From Lepas anatifera (taxonomy: Eukaryota; Arthropoda; Thecostraca; Lepadidae): a stretch of 64,000 nucleotides of DNA. Position 1 is the stretch's first letter. Every line of letters starts with the position of its first letter. Under the pieces are notes generated by a model. That model did no database searches, was not told the origin of the DNA, and was given only the letters and a program-made list of their open reading frames with translations. Positions 1-12,778 of this stretch are shown here, one piece after another. The stretch is from NCBI GenBank assembly GCA_034440635.1, contig JAOTON010000961.1, positions 372,001 to 436,000 of the forward strand, in the 5' to 3' direction. The translations under genes and the position numbers were made by a program.

Positions 1-828
1 GCCGACGACACTTCCGTTCTCATAACAGGCAAAAACAAGACTTACAACATCTTATTCAACGCATGGAAGCCATACTAAATTCCTTCATCAATGGTTTTGT
101 GCAAATGGCATGAAAGTAACACGTCTAAAACACAGATGATGGTCCTGGGCACTAAAGCAATGCTGCGAAATTTTCCCCGTTAGCCTCAAATTCGAAATTC
201 AACCATCATCGACTCGAAATTCGTGAAAGTCTCGGCGTTCTGCTTGATCGCCACCTTGACTTCGAACAGCACGTAAATTCAGTCACTAACAAAACCACGG
301 GCCTTCTTATCGCGCTCACCCACATCCGCCATGTCGTGCCAGCTCAGCTCATGCCCCAAATTATTCACTCTCTAGTGCTTTCCATCGTTCGATACTGCCT
401 CTGTGTTTACGGCTCTTGCAGCAATAGTCAGGTGCACAAAATTCAAAAATTATCATTTCTGTGCCAGAGTCGTCGCGGGCGCCGAAGGCGAGACCACATT
501 TCCGACGTTGTTGAACGACTCAGTGGCTGACGCCAAACACCTCATCCAGTATCCACGCATGTTCCGTACACAAAATCATATACACTCGCACACCACCACA
601 AATAGTCAATAGGTCCTCCACGCGCACAATACACAGCCACGCAACGCGCCGGTCAGCGGAGCTGTCCCGCCGCGAATCCGCACGGAGGCAGGCCGACGAC
701 GGCTTGCGTACCGGGGGCGCTCTGCTGAACGGGCTGGACATCGGAGGGGACGTGCCGTTCAAACCCACTTTGAGGGCCCTGCTAATGAGAGGCATGGGGG
801 CTTTCGTCGCGCTAGTTTTATGTATGTT
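1..828 (+). pseudogene. Non-LTR retrotransposon reverse transcriptase, C-terminal remnant
   Basis: The window opens inside the catalytic ADD motif of a LINE reverse transcriptase (codons 1-9 read A-D-D). The first frame stops at 76-78. A second frame runs open from about 231 to 530 and reads LGVLLDRHLDFEQHV, then a segment with LSIVRYCLCVYGS, the usual thumb-like region of Jockey/CR1-type elements. Further frame changes lead to a segment near 655-800 with the VPPRIRTEAGRRRLAYRG pattern common just before the end of such ORFs. At least three frame changes and an in-frame stop make it a dead copy. The element's 3' end probably lies near 1000. The clade is inferred from general pattern only. Confidence 0.8.
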
Positions 829-1013
829 GTGGCGGTTCGTGTGCCTGTGTGTGATCTGATCTTATTTTTATGGTATGCTTTTATCCTTAACTTTTATCGT
901 TAGTTTTACCTACCTGTCTTACCATATGACGTGGAAACGTGAAAACCACCTACTTGTTTTACCAATGTGTGGACGTTTCAATACATTCTTCTGACTTCTG
1001 ATTGGGCCGTCAC

Positions 1014-1481
1014 TTATAGGGAATGTGGCACTTTGGTCGAATCCAGGAATTTAGTGTAGTGAGGGGTATTTTTAGCTGTAAATCATGAAAACGTCCATGA
1101 TTTCTCTGAACAATTTACAATAAGCTCAATATTTTTATTTTAAAGTGCTCCTCTAGGGTAATAAAAAACCTCTACTTGTGGATGACGCCATGATCTGGCA
1201 ACTACTGCCATATTCAATAGGCTTCAAGGGCTTGACTGATGGCTGAATTGACGGATTTCTCTCCGTGACGTCAGCATGTCCTTACGCCAATAGCTGATAA
1301 CTGTGACCGGCTGCTTGGATACATTTTGGGTACATTTCAGGTAGGTTTTTGGCTTTTTTCTACGGAAATTTCGAGTTTCAAGACAAATGATATACGTACT
1401 TAGTACCGGTCTTTCCGGCATGCTGTCCAACTTGCTTATCTCAGTTAAAATCACGTTATACAGGTGCCACGTTCCCTTTAA
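1014..1481. mobile_element. TTAA-type MITE, copy 1
   Basis: Non-coding element of about 470 bp. Its terminal inverted repeats match AGGGAATGTGGCACCTT and it ends at TTAA on the right (1478-1481); the left target site has decayed to TTAT. Two related copies lie at 50702-51119 and 60662-61121. TTAA target duplication is typical of piggyBac-type transposition, which is inferred because no transposase is present. The interior carries a perfect TGACGTCA at 1266-1273. Confidence 0.85.
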
Positions 1482-3167
1482 ACTCTGTTGCTCTATACAT
1501 AGCTCTATTTATACGTAGAGATAACACCAGCCAATCGTGCAAAAGTTCCCAGGATAACTGAAAGTTCGTGTGAAGAAGTAAATTTTGTACAGAATTAGGG
1601 TCACGTGATCTGGAAAAAGCTTCGCGCAGTACAGTTAGCTGAAGGACATCAGCATACCCACCTTGTCGAATGAACTGGAAATGGAGCCACTAGCAAGGCA
1701 TGCCGAGTCGTTTATGGCGGGAGCCGGTGGAGGGGACACCCCCTCTGCCTGAACTGGCAGCACTTGTCTAGCACTCCAACATGGACGGCATAAATTGAAA
1801 CGCTGCTCGCCTAGGTTTTGGCAGACGTCTGACGCCAGCCAGTCGTGACCTTGGACGAGTGTATTTGAGCATCCTCAAGCGACTGCAGAAAGTGTATGGT
1901 GAGCGCAAAGCTGCAATTCATTTATACAGATTTTAATGGATTGATTTTTCTGTTTCGGTGTGGAATTTTTGACCCAGCTTCGTCATTTTGACGGACATAC
2001 TTTTACTCCGAAAGTACACAGCACGTCGCTCCAAACCGACCGGCTTGCTCGCGGAGATATCTGAAACCATCCGATTCACAAACCACGGGCAAGAGGCGCT
2101 AATCACCTGTCCTCGCTAACTTACGGCCTTGTTACATAAAGTGCACAGATGCTGCCCTCGCGCACGGCTGGTGAGCTGGACATGTCAGCCGAGCTGGTCA
2201 GAGCCCAGCTGTGGCAGGATTGAGGCAGCTGTTGGAAGACGCACTGTGCGGAAGAGCGGGCATGTGGGACTTCAGCAGCTGACCTAACGTTAGAAGTGCA
2301 GCTGTCGGTGTCAGTCAACCGTGGGGAATCTCGGCCGGCCCAACGAGGTCTCGCATCGCTCAAGCTGTATGTAGGATATGCCAGCCGCGCTAGTTGACAG
2401 CGTGATCGGAGCAGAGACACACCTGACTATCACGTCACATGCAATGTTCTACGACTAGTTGGCCTTTGCCAACAATGGTGGTGGATCAATACAACCAGAA
2501 CGTCCCTGCAAAAACATCCCGAAATGCTGTGGTTAGAAGGTAAACACGAAAATGCTCACTTAAATCTAAATTTAAACAGGTTATGCTGCATGGGACACCC
2601 GTTCCCCCTATATACGGCGGTGCGACCATGTTTCTAGGTTTGCGCAATTTTACTTGAATGGTCCGTCATCACCATCGGGACCGCGACTTTGAGTCGGGTA
2701 GAATGCGGAATCTGCCCGGCTCGCCTAAAAAATCCGAGGCGAGCTGGCCTGAATAAAATAACCGCTTCGAGTCCCTCCTCGGAAAATCCCCCTCTGTAAG
2801 TTGTTCGTAAATAGGAACATATCTGAGTAAAAATCACATTCAAGGTGATATACTCACCTATATAGATGTGTGCTTTGGTTTTGTATAGAGTGCCGGTTTA
2901 GTTGCTCACCTACTTAGTAAATATTCGTGACAAAGTTCAGTTTGTATCCCCTTCTTACACTTAACGGGCAGATGTGCGTGCATATCTGACAGGTTTAGTA
3001 ATTTTTTAGACACAACCATGTTTTTTCTTCTCCCATATTGGATTTTTTGGAACTTCTACAGACATGTTGTTGGTGTTTAGCGTTTTGGACACCGCTTAAC
3101 CTAAGACGTTGGTGCGCCCGAAAACCCCAAACATGATAAACCTTGCCCCGGTGGCGGGTACGAGCCA
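1482..3167. other. Unassigned sequence, no gene seen
   Basis: No conserved protein, RNA or clear repeat was recognised. Open frames here are short and lack family motifs. A short GC-rich motif at 3141-3158 resembles the terminus of the adjacent foldback element. Confidence 0.5.
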
Positions 3168-4106
3168 CCTTCGCCCTGGTGGGGGCTAAAAAGACCCCAC
3201 ACGATCTCAAAACTAAGAGAGCTAGAAAAAGCGCAAAACGGCAATCAAAAGCTCTTCGAAAATGATATCGAAAATACTTCTGTCATTTTTCTTGTCAGGT
3301 CAATATCAAGGTCACCAGAGGTCAAAATAGGTCAAAATCGCTAATATGATGTGTTCTAAGAAAACCTCATATATCTCAGAAACTATGATAGCTAGAAACA
3401 TTTTTTCTAACACCATTCGAAAGCTATTGAGATGCGCTTTGGCCAGGTCAAATTTAAGAGTTTGACCTGACCCAGGTCAACGGTCTGACCAACTTGACCT
3501 GGTATAGTCATGATGTATATCATTTGACTTCCAATGACTATACAAACACTTTGGTGACAAAATAAAAGCTCTATCTTATTTTATTCAAAATTTATAGAGA
3601 AAAACACCAAAAATGCTTATTTGACTTAAGGTGACCTTTTAAAGGTCACAAGTCAAAATTTTGGCATCGGCTCCAGAATTGGGCTAAGAGCAAGTCGCAA
3701 CCGATGTTTGAAGTTGATTCCATCCATACTTACTGAGAAAAGCTCATTTCGTGATTTTTCCATGTATTGACAATGGGGAGGTCATGCTCTGCACATGACC
3801 TTAGGTCACCAATATCAAAACTCCCGGAACAAATGTTGTAGCTCCTGGTGGGCCCAATATGTGGTATGAGTTTCAACTTGATCGATTAACCCTTCTTTTA
3901 GTTATGCGGTCCTAAGTATTTTTTAGGTGAGGTCACTTCACCTGGCCTGGTGATCTGACCTGATATGAACTTGAGCCAAAATTTTCAGGAAAGATGTAAA
4001 AATGATGAAGGAACAGCTAGACCAAGTTTGGTGGTGCTGCGCGCCGCCGTTTTTTGGTCACTTCGGAAAACCCGAGGGGGTCTAAAAGACCCCCACCGGG
4101 CGAAGG
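3168..4106. mobile_element. Foldback element rich in TGACCT, copy 1
   Basis: The element is bounded by imperfect inverted repeats of about 30 bp. The left end reads CCTTCGCCCTGGTGGGGG and the right end is its complement, ending CCCCCACCGGGCGAAGG. The 0.9-kb interior is AT-rich and dotted with AGGTCA/TGACCT hexamers. A second copy at 37761-38833 lies in the opposite orientation and shares interior phrases such as GCTAGAAACATTTTT. No coding capacity is visible and the superfamily is unknown. Confidence 0.65.
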
Positions 4107-6356
4107 ATAATAATACTGTCATTATCGTGGGGTGTGCGGGACTCGGTGATTGGGGCGTGTGTCTGCCGAGCCATCGGGTTTTGTGTTCAGGTTTTTGTAT
4201 CAGGTTCTCTGACAAGTAAGCTGGTACCGAAATCAATTTCAGCAGGGTGATATTTGACACCCCTGATATTTTTAGCAGTCGGTGCGTCGTTAAATCTCAA
4301 TAGTTCTCATTGCCAGCCATCGTCGGGTGCTTCCATTTAAATGGGAGGCATGTCTTGGTGTAATCCAACAAAATCACTGTGTGGTCGTAGTTTTATTCAG
4401 CGAAGCAAAACGAGGATATTCTCGGTACAGCGGACGTTATTCAACGCCGTCTCCAACGCAGCGAGCCGGCCGCCGGTCACTTCCCTGGCTCTGTTTGAAC
4501 GTGTGCCCCTGCGATTTGTTGGGGCTAACGTGATAGCTGCCAGATCGGCTTTTACACAGGATTACCCACTCCATGTATTCATGGCGTCTGACTGAGTATT
4601 TTAGATGGGCGGGTCTAGGGGTAAAATGGACAGGTGCCCCTGTCCTGATAGAGCGCTCAAAGCCTGCTACTTACCCCCTGAAACCGCACCTACCCCTCTG
4701 AGATGTCGCCCCCTCCCTCCGCAACCTCACACTTCATGATGTAATTTTCGGCGCTGTCATGCTGCGATTCGGTGTCCCCAGATAGATTTAATGGCTAAGA
4801 GTTTCCACCAAGTGCAAATGGTGGCCCTGGCTGAAATGCTCCACGGCGGAAATATTGATTTGCGTATGTTATCAGTTGTAGAGGTGTGGTCCCTGGAGAA
4901 ATGTACGGAGATTGCACACCATCATATAAATCGGTACGAGTTAAGATAATTGCGTGCGAATGATAAGCAATGATTCAATAACACATCTGACTGTGGTTTA
5001 TGATGTCTCCACCTTAGAACCCCATGAGTGTAACCAAGATCACACATCACACATCAGATTAAGTACTATCCTGAGAATTTTCGGGCACGTGAACCGGGAA
5101 CCCCTGGCCCAGGAATCCCGGCCGGAGCCGCCGCCTCTCAGCTGGGGCCGGAAACGAATATTTCTCGACACGTACTGCATGTTTCTCTAACTTGCTAATA
5201 ACGTTCATCAAACGACTGGTGCGATTTAGCTACCCTGAAGAAATGGTGGGAACTCTCAGCTATAACTCAACGCCGAGGAACACGTTTCCGTGTAAAGAGT
5301 GAAGGACACTGGATGTGTCCCACACTTTCGATTAACCCGCGGCGTAAGGCCACAACTGCCAGGGATATCGCAGCTACGCTTACGACACTGCCTTCCTGGA
5401 ACAGACGCGACTGCGGATTTACGCAAACCAGCTTTGCTGTCATGGTTTCAGGTCAAGAGAATTCTGGAGACTACTAGGGACTGTTCATAAATTACGTCAC
5501 TTTTTTAAGGGTTTCCAACCTCCCCCTCCCCACGCCATGGTGTCAGCTTTTCCCGGACCTCTCCCCGCCCGCAGTTTCATGGCGTTATTTTTAGGCGGAT
5601 TCCTCCCACTAAAGGCTTTTCGCTCCGCTTACTCTGACTGTTGGTGTGAAGCGGGGCCAAAGATCAAACGTTTTGTTTGAGTTCGGCTTCAGTTTTAATT
5701 TTAGGCAGCTCCACCTTCCCTGTCAAATCAAACAACGACTCAAGACTCCACAGTAAAAAAATCACCGTCGGCCAAAGCCCACCAGTGTCATGGCACGTCA
5801 CTTTTCGGCCAGCTCCATACCTTCCCTCGGTGAGTGATGCCATTTATGAACAGCCCCTTGAGCCGCGCGACATCTTTTGAGCTGATCAAATCGGCTCCTT
5901 TGAGAGATGAAGCCATGCTTTTCCCGGTCACCCAACCAGTGCAACCAAAAAAAGATCAAACAACGCACACGGTAAAATGGGGGAACCACTGCCACACTTG
6001 AAAGGTTCTTGTGCTGCTGAGACGCCTCTGTGCTTAGAGGGATGTTCTGCTTTGCTCGTGCGATGTTCGTTTGAAGAGGAATGAAGTGGCTTAACGCTGC
6101 TTTCATCCCCCCCATCTCCTCCACACACGCCTGGAAAGGTGCTTTACTTCGCTGAAGCGGCCTTCATTTAGAAAGGCGCGAGGCCCCATCAAAACCGGCG
6201 GCGTCGGAGAGGTGCCCTGTTCCGCTGAAGCGTTTGGTTCTGAGAGGGTACTGTCCGCCGCTGACCAGGCCTCCATCAGGATATGTGTTCTCTCCTGTAG
6301 AACGGGACGGTACCCGGACATGAACACGGCCCAGCTGACGCGGCTGCTGCCCTCAG
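4107..6356. other. Unassigned sequence upstream of the RFC3 exon
   Basis: No RFC3 exon or other conserved gene was recognised here, so this is probably RFC3 intron. A lone terminal motif at about 5477-5500 (GACTGTTCATAAATTACGTC) resembles the end of the small inverted-repeat element at 46302-46443, but no partner end was found nearby. Confidence 0.5.
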
Positions 6357-6525
6357 GGTGCCTCTCTCGGCCTCTCAGCCGGTGGCGGAGCCGGACTGGG
6401 AGCTCTTCCTGCAGGAGACGGCCAGCCAGATCGTGCAGGAGCAGAGCCCGCGCCGACTGCAGGAGGTGCGCGCCCGGCTGTACGAGCTGATGGTGCACTG
6501 CATTCCCGCCGACCTCATCTTCAAG
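6357..6525 (+). CDS. RFC3: Replication factor C subunit 3, penultimate exon
   Basis: RFC3 is a small subunit of the clamp loader that opens PCNA and places it on primed DNA in the nucleus. This exon follows an AG acceptor at 6355-6356 and encodes 56 residues. It includes PDWELFLQETASQIV, RRLQEVRARLYELM and HCIPADLIFK, matching the C-terminal collar region of RFC3 in order and spacing. It ends at phase 0 on the lysine before the AAG|GTTAGT donor. The next exon, beginning GLLRELIRNCDGQLK, is 43.8 kb away at 50353 and fits in frame. Earlier exons with the AAA+ ATPase motifs are not in the window. The last 30 bases of the exon and the donor are tandemly repeated downstream. Identity is secure from the two exons together. 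Confidence 0.93.
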
Positions 6526-6684
6526 GTTAGTCCGAACCGAGCACTGCATCCCCGCCGACCTCATCTTCAAGGTTAGTCCGAACCGAGCACTGCACCCCCG
6601 CCGACCTCATCTTCAAGGTTAGTCCGAACCGTGCACTGCATCCCCGCCGACCTCATCTTCAAGGTTAGTCCGAACCGAGCACTG
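6496..6684 (+). repeat. 46-bp tandem repeat of exon end plus splice donor, four copies
   Basis: Four near-identical units each contain the last 30 bases of the RFC3 exon, the AAG|GTTAGT donor and about 10 bases of intron. Donor GT positions are 6526, 6572, 6618 and 6664. Only the first keeps the reading frame into the last exon. The in-frame extension meets TAG at 6574-6576, and 46 is not a multiple of three, so the second donor would shift frame and the third and fourth would include the stop. Confidence 0.92.
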
Positions 6685-9600
6685 CGTGTCATCAAAGTGC
6701 CGTCTTAGACTTCATACAGACTCCGAGCACTTTGGACCTGCTGCCAAAACTACCTGTTGCTAATGCAAGTTGAAGAAGAAAGAGAGATGGTGTGATCTGT
6801 GGTGTCTGGCGTGGGCACCCGTATCGCCAGGGAATATAATTTGCGTTGGTGCTAGTCCATGTTCCAAAAAACGAGTGATTTAAACGATGTTTGACATTTA
6901 GGGGTGTTAAATTGTGTCATCAGTTTTTAAAGCATGCCAAAAATCCGGGCTCCTTTCTGCTGGCCTGTAACCCACTGTTTGCACAAGAATAGGTGCTTTT
7001 AGAGGAAGAATCAGCTTCCTCCGGCGACCCCCTCCCCTCCCACAGCGTGGCATCGATTAGAGACTGGGCGGGGCGTGAGAAGGGCAGGGTTTCGCTCTGG
7101 AACACTTTGTGGGTTCATGTTAAAGCTTGACAGGACTCATTTTTTACGCCAGGAATTTTTATTTACGTTCAAACAACGTGTTTTAATGTGCTAAACATGA
7201 CGGCGAAGGGTTTTCAACATGTTCGATAAAATTGCTATTGCATTGTAAAGCCCAGTATGAAAATACTGCATTTTCTTTGAAACGAGTCGGAAAGCATTCC
7301 GTACATTTCCAGCGCACATTTGCGCTGGTATATCCCCGGTCTGTGGTCGGAAGCTCTCTTGGCTGGACATGAGATAGCGTGTACAACAGCGTATCTCGCT
7401 CGCCGCTAATGACAAGGCCATGCACGGGCCACCACATACCGCTTGTGGATGACACAGCAACCGCGGCACGTGAGATCTCAAGATTAACGTGCTCCCTGGT
7501 GTTCTTTTCCAATCTCTTTTCCCTGTTTGTGATCACACTTTCAAAATTGTCGCCTTCGGCTGTTTCTTTTCACAGAGAACGTCGCTGTTACCAACGTTGA
7601 TTAGCGGCGCGGGACATATAACACAGTGGCAAGACTTCAAGCTCGTCGTATGGTGAATTTCGTAACGGAATAGAATATGTACATCTAAAAGTCTGAAATA
7701 TTTTGCGTTTTTAAACACTCGTAAAATGGGAGAAATTGCAGTTCGTGGCAGGTTTCGTGATGCACGGAATAATTCCTCGTGATACGACGGACTAATGGAC
7801 CGTTGTACTCTCTTCACAGTGACAGTCATGTCTCACCTCCTCTCAGGAGGCTGGTGGTTAACTTCGAGCACGCCGAAGCGAGTCGTGACTACCCTTTCAT
7901 CATCTAGCCGTTTCAAAATATCCACTACCGAATTAGACACGACATAGTCAGCCGTGAGGAGTCACCACGGCCGCAGTGATGTGGCTATAACCTATTAATA
8001 ACTAGTATATGATTGGGAAAACCGGAGGAATGAATTACAGATCTATTTAATGTGCAGATTATGTTTCGGCTGCTGACTTGATCACATTTTTGTTAAAAGT
8101 AAAGAGACGCATGTTTCGCACCCTACTGTGGAACAAAAATAGTACGACGTGAGACACCTAAACCTTTCCGTTAGTTCCAGTCCAAACGTATTCATGTAAT
8201 GTTTTTGTTTGAATTCGCCATCATACAGATCCTTTACGCTTATGTGTGAAATGTGTCTATTTTTACAAGGATGTGATGAAGACGGTAGCCGAAGCGTACT
8301 CTGCATATTAATGTATCTATTTAAATGCGTTTATCATTTTCCCTATTGTTTCCCCAATCATATACCATTTGTCAAAACAACGCCGATCTTGAAACCTCCG
8401 ATTTAGCAACGCCAATAGTTAATGCGAGACAACCATTCGATATATACATCTAGCTTCTTGTAGGGTTTCCACGTCTTGGGAGGATTGTACTCCTAATGCT
8501 CTGCAGTGACTACTGCGAAGGCCCATCCGCACACGGTAGAATCTGCCGAAATATCTGCCGGCGATCGCCACAAAAGCACGTGCGAAAGCTGTCTGTCGAC
8601 AAACTACGATGTAGTCGACAACGCTGAAGCGCCTTGAAATCCCAGCTCATACGCGTGGGTTGAGCTGCGCTGTTCGCAAGTGAGCTAGCGCCGCGGGTCG
8701 GTAGCCATTGGTCATTTCACCGTTACTCGGCGGCGTTTTCCCTAAAGTGCAGCCGGGTCAGCCGCCTCGGCCGCCGAGTTATGCAGTCAGAGTATGACGC
8801 ATTGCTGCCGCCCACACACTCACCGATGTCAAGGCTCGGGATTCCTGAACGGGGCTGATGTAGGGGAGAAGGGTCAGTCTCATCCTTTGCGGCCTGTCTG
8901 TCACATGGTGTTATTACTCACCGAGTATGGGCAGGCTCCTGGTAGTGTCGAGCTTCGTCATGTTTTGTGGGTGAACGACGATCAGGGAGGACGATATGCA
9001 AATAATTTTCTGCACGGGCCCTCGCTCTGTCCGAAGCAACACATTCTTGTGGTATTGGAGGGGGGCTATTTCAAAATCACATCACTGAACTCTTCTGTAT
9101 ATCTGGGTTTGAGATCAGTAAGTATTAATTTATAACTGGTGCATCCTGAAAAGTGAGACTCTGAAGTGATTTGAGGAACCAGAGTTCAAGTCTCCATTTA
9201 TGAATCACCGGATAGTTTGTATGATTTTTGCATGGTAGCAATATAAATGTTAATTTAACTTTGCAAGTCGTTTGATGGTCGTAAACTATGCAGTACTTTT
9301 TATCCGTTATTACTGATCTTTTTGGTACTGTTTTTTGCGGATTTGGCACCATGTTGGACTGTACCGGGAGCCGAAAATTTGACGTGACTTGCGACTGTGG
9401 CAGTTCTGTCATAACTGCGGCATAATCGAAGGATATTTGATAGTTATTATCTTTTCTGCTTTGGGATGTTCTTGGACAAGCCATTATGGTGGCTCAAGTA
9501 GTATGGACGTGGATTTTCAGAGGTATAAATTTCCGATTGTTATGGGGTGTACCCGTATTTAAAACAATGTCAACAACCACCGCATAAAAAGAGACAATAT

Positions 9601-11797
9601 GCTATTATTTTCGTTTCAGCCCCTGCACATTTCTTTTTAACAATATAAAACTTCGAAGTCCTGAAAATGAAACGAAATAGAAAATAAAGGATATTTTTAC
9701 ACTAATTCGACCTTTCATTGATGGTGCCTGAGCACCCCCAAATATATGTAAATCCAGGTCCCGGGACTAAACAATATCCAAGCTGGTAATCACCCCGTTT
9801 TTTAAGCTTCGATACGTGTCCATGTTTCCTTCAACAGAACAGTTTCCATCAGTGAGAAGCCGTCCAGTCCGCTCTGTGATGTGAATGCCAGGGGTGTGAG
9901 GAGCATGTTAAACTTCGAGAGGGCGACGGTGGGCTGGTGGCTGGGCACTGCCGATACTGATTTCACTGGTGAGCTTAGACGGAAGGCATTTGTTCTCTCC
10001 CACACCCTGAATCCACCACCCTTACCGGGCAAAAGAAAACGCTGTTTTTCACGATTTTGATCCCCTCCCCCAAACAGCCGGTGGAGACCCGCCATTGACT
10101 GGTGTTTGACAGATGCCGTGAACACGGACCTTGCTGTTGATGCCACGTATTGAGTCCTGAACCGGATTTAATCCGCCGGACGCGTCGGTAAACTGTGAAG
10201 GGCGCGGCGTCAGCTTCACCCCCTGGTTTATGCCGGTGGACACTCCGTCAGCCTTCGCGGCAAACAAAGCTGCGGACGCTGCTGGAGCTGGTGCAGCATC
10301 GTCCTGCCCTGCAGGACAGGAGGCTGGGGCAGCAGCGGCTTAGTGACAACAGCCAGGGGCGTCACGCCCTGGTGAGACCGACACACATGGGTGACAAGTA
10401 CTGGTCTCGGCGTTTACTCAGCAGTGCCGAGGTGTTTACTTATCGCATATTCTGCTGCGTCAGAAGAGGGCTCTCGCTGCTGAGACAACTTTGTGCTAAC
10501 ACCAACAGCCGCTGGTGGATATTGTTTTCTTCACGAGCAGTGTGCTTGTTTTGGGGATGAATAATCTACTCTGGTCGCTGGTTGAGGTATTTAGTATTCG
10601 CGCTGGAACGCAGCGGCTCTAGCGTAACCGATGGGTGCATCGGTTCACGTCCTACCCCTCGGCCGATCTTGTCTAAACCTAGCTATCAGAGTGCCTAGTA
10701 GCTAGCTAGCCTGGGTTGCCACGCTACGCTTCTGCCCATGTGTCATTGCAGTGCGGCTGACAGCCAGCAATAGATGTCCGGAGGAAACCGGCATCTTCAA
10801 AGCTAGGTTCTCTGGTTTCCCCTCACAAACATCCTGCAGAGAGTCACCCTGACATTGAGTGATTCCGAAGTGTCCCAGGCTTCACGCGGTTTTTGCGGAA
10901 GCTCGGCTCACTTTTTCTCCAGCTTATCGTCACTTCCTTGGTCCGGGTCCACTTTTGTGTAAGGTTACGCAAGACAAGGTTGCTGAACTCAATAGACTTG
11001 CAATAGACTCAACTCGCAGGGCAAAAGAAACCAGCGTTTGATAGAATGATGATGGATGAAACGGATGCAGCTTTTTCTGTTGTTCCGCTGTTACGGTGCC
11101 GATGTGAGTTTTGTGTTTCACTGACATGGAGACCTGCAGTAGCTCCAGCGGGTGGCACGGGCAACGACTAAACTGATCTAGCGCTAAATACAGCATGCCT
11201 CAGAAACCGGATATCTCTCGGAGATATCCAACTCTGCTTCAAAGCGCCGCTCCAATCCTGCCTGATTTTATCTAGAAATCGGAGTAGGACATTCCTTCTT
11301 GTTTACATATGCTTATACTTGTAAAAGAAGGGACTTTGAGCATATTTAGATCGCATTATAATTGTACGCTGGTGATGGAACTTCACGGCAGCTATAGTTG
11401 ATACCTACTCCTGCGTGCTCGGTACCGCGTCCGCGCAGCCACCGCGGGCCGGTCTCGGCTGACGCCCCCGCCCCCAGCCCTGCTGCGGGAATTACACTTT
11501 CCTGTTCAGCCGCCGTTTCCGGCCGCATGAGCAGCGTTCATGCGCTTGAAATTGGAAGCCGGATGGCATGCAAGGTCAAATCGCTAATGGCAGTGGTGTA
11601 ATTTGTCGAGAACGCCGCTTGCTGCTCCAGAACACTGGTTTGTCTACCAGCCAGGCGTTATCAGGCCCTGTTATCATTTAAGTTGACGGCACACAGAGTA
11701 GACGCTGGTGCTCCCTTTAATTGGATAATTGCGCCTGTTGGGACTGGCCCAAATAGAACTAAAATAGATAAGACGAGAGATTAAACAATAGTATAAC
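6685..11797. other. Unassigned intronic sequence
   Basis: No conserved gene, RNA or well-bounded transposon was recognised. The only structure noted is the short palindrome at 11209-11229. The segment at 10195-10560 is GC-rich with a long open frame, but its translation lacks any recognised motif. Confidence 0.5.
11209..11229. repeat. Short perfect hairpin
   Basis: GGATATCTC, a three-base loop, then GAGATATCC give nine perfect base pairs. There is no sign of a gene around it, and it may be chance. Confidence 0.4.
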
Positions 11798-12075
11798 CAA
11801 GGGCGTAGCCAGGATTTCGCTCAGAGAGGGGCGGCGCCCCGAAAAGGGCCCCTGCGACAGTGCCAAAAGGGCCCTGATGGGTAAAAAGGGCCTTGCCTGT
11901 TACAGAATAGAGTGCTGAAGAGGGCTTAAGTGGGCCCTGTCTGGTATAAAATGCCAAATTTGGCCACATAGCATAGTGCGGGCGAGTCGCGCTTCGCGCT
12001 GCTCGTGTCCTCAGGGGGCCCTTCTGGCCCTCAGGGAGGGGCGGCTGTCCCTGCCTCCCTTTGGCTACGCCCCTG
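11798..12075. mobile_element. Non-autonomous hAT element (CAGGGGCGTAGCC family), copy 1
   Basis: A 278-bp element with inverted ends CAAGGGCGTAGCC and TGGCTACGCCCCTG, flanked by an 8-bp target duplication, agtataac on the left and ggtataac on the right (7 of 8 match). An 8-bp duplication with CAGGGG termini is characteristic of hAT transposons. The interior is GC-rich with no ORF. Relatives lie at 32954-33241, 45531-45714 and, truncated, 52798-52981. Confidence 0.9.
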
Positions 12076-12778
12076 GGTATAACGTCGTTGTCTTTTAGAG
12101 CCGAGCTTTACGGCAGTGATGCGCAGAGAGAGCCACTAAGTGGTCATTCTCTAGTTTTTTTCGAGCTTGCGTACCACCACCACTCAATAAAAGACAGAGT
12201 CAAAACTTAATGATATCACTCTGTAACCCCCACACACATGGATGCAACTATGATCTCGGCTCTTTAAAAACTATGTGGCGTCGGAAAATATGTTAGAATG
12301 ATGCTTGGAATACTGAGACACCGTTCACCTGGATTTCCAAATTGGAATACAATTATTTTACGTCTTATTTCGCCCGTCTTGGGCAGGAATAGAATTCAGT
12401 GTGCCTGCTGTGTTTTCCCAGGTCCCCGTCAGTCTTATGGCAGGTCTCCAGGGCAGCAGCGAATCTGGCAGGCAAACCAAGATTTCCAGATATGTACCCT
12501 TTCCTTTCCGCGGGCGATTTCATAATGCCTACCTGGAGAGTGTTGCTATAGAGCGGGTCAGGTCCGGGTCCCGTGTGCCGTGTGTGTCTAGTAATGCCTC
12601 CCTCCTAGGCTTCAGCTGTCGTCTGTGACTTCCAGCCGGGTTCAGGCCTGGCTGTCTGGTACGTGCGTAGTGCGGGCGGAGCTGACCCACAGCTTCGAAA
12701 GATGGCCCGGCTTCATGTGACGCTGCTGCGGCATCGTGATGCTGCTGCGGCATGCTGCGTGTCATCACGGTGCGGCAT
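12076..12778. other. Unassigned sequence before the minisatellite
   Basis: No gene recognised. The last 100 bases contain CTGCTGCGGCATC repeats that grade into the following array and may be its degenerate edge. Confidence 0.45.

Noticed and set aside
6572..6664. Downstream RFC3 donors as productive alternative splice sites
   Set aside because: 46-bp spacing shifts frame and an in-frame TAG occurs at 6574-6576, so they would not yield RFC3.
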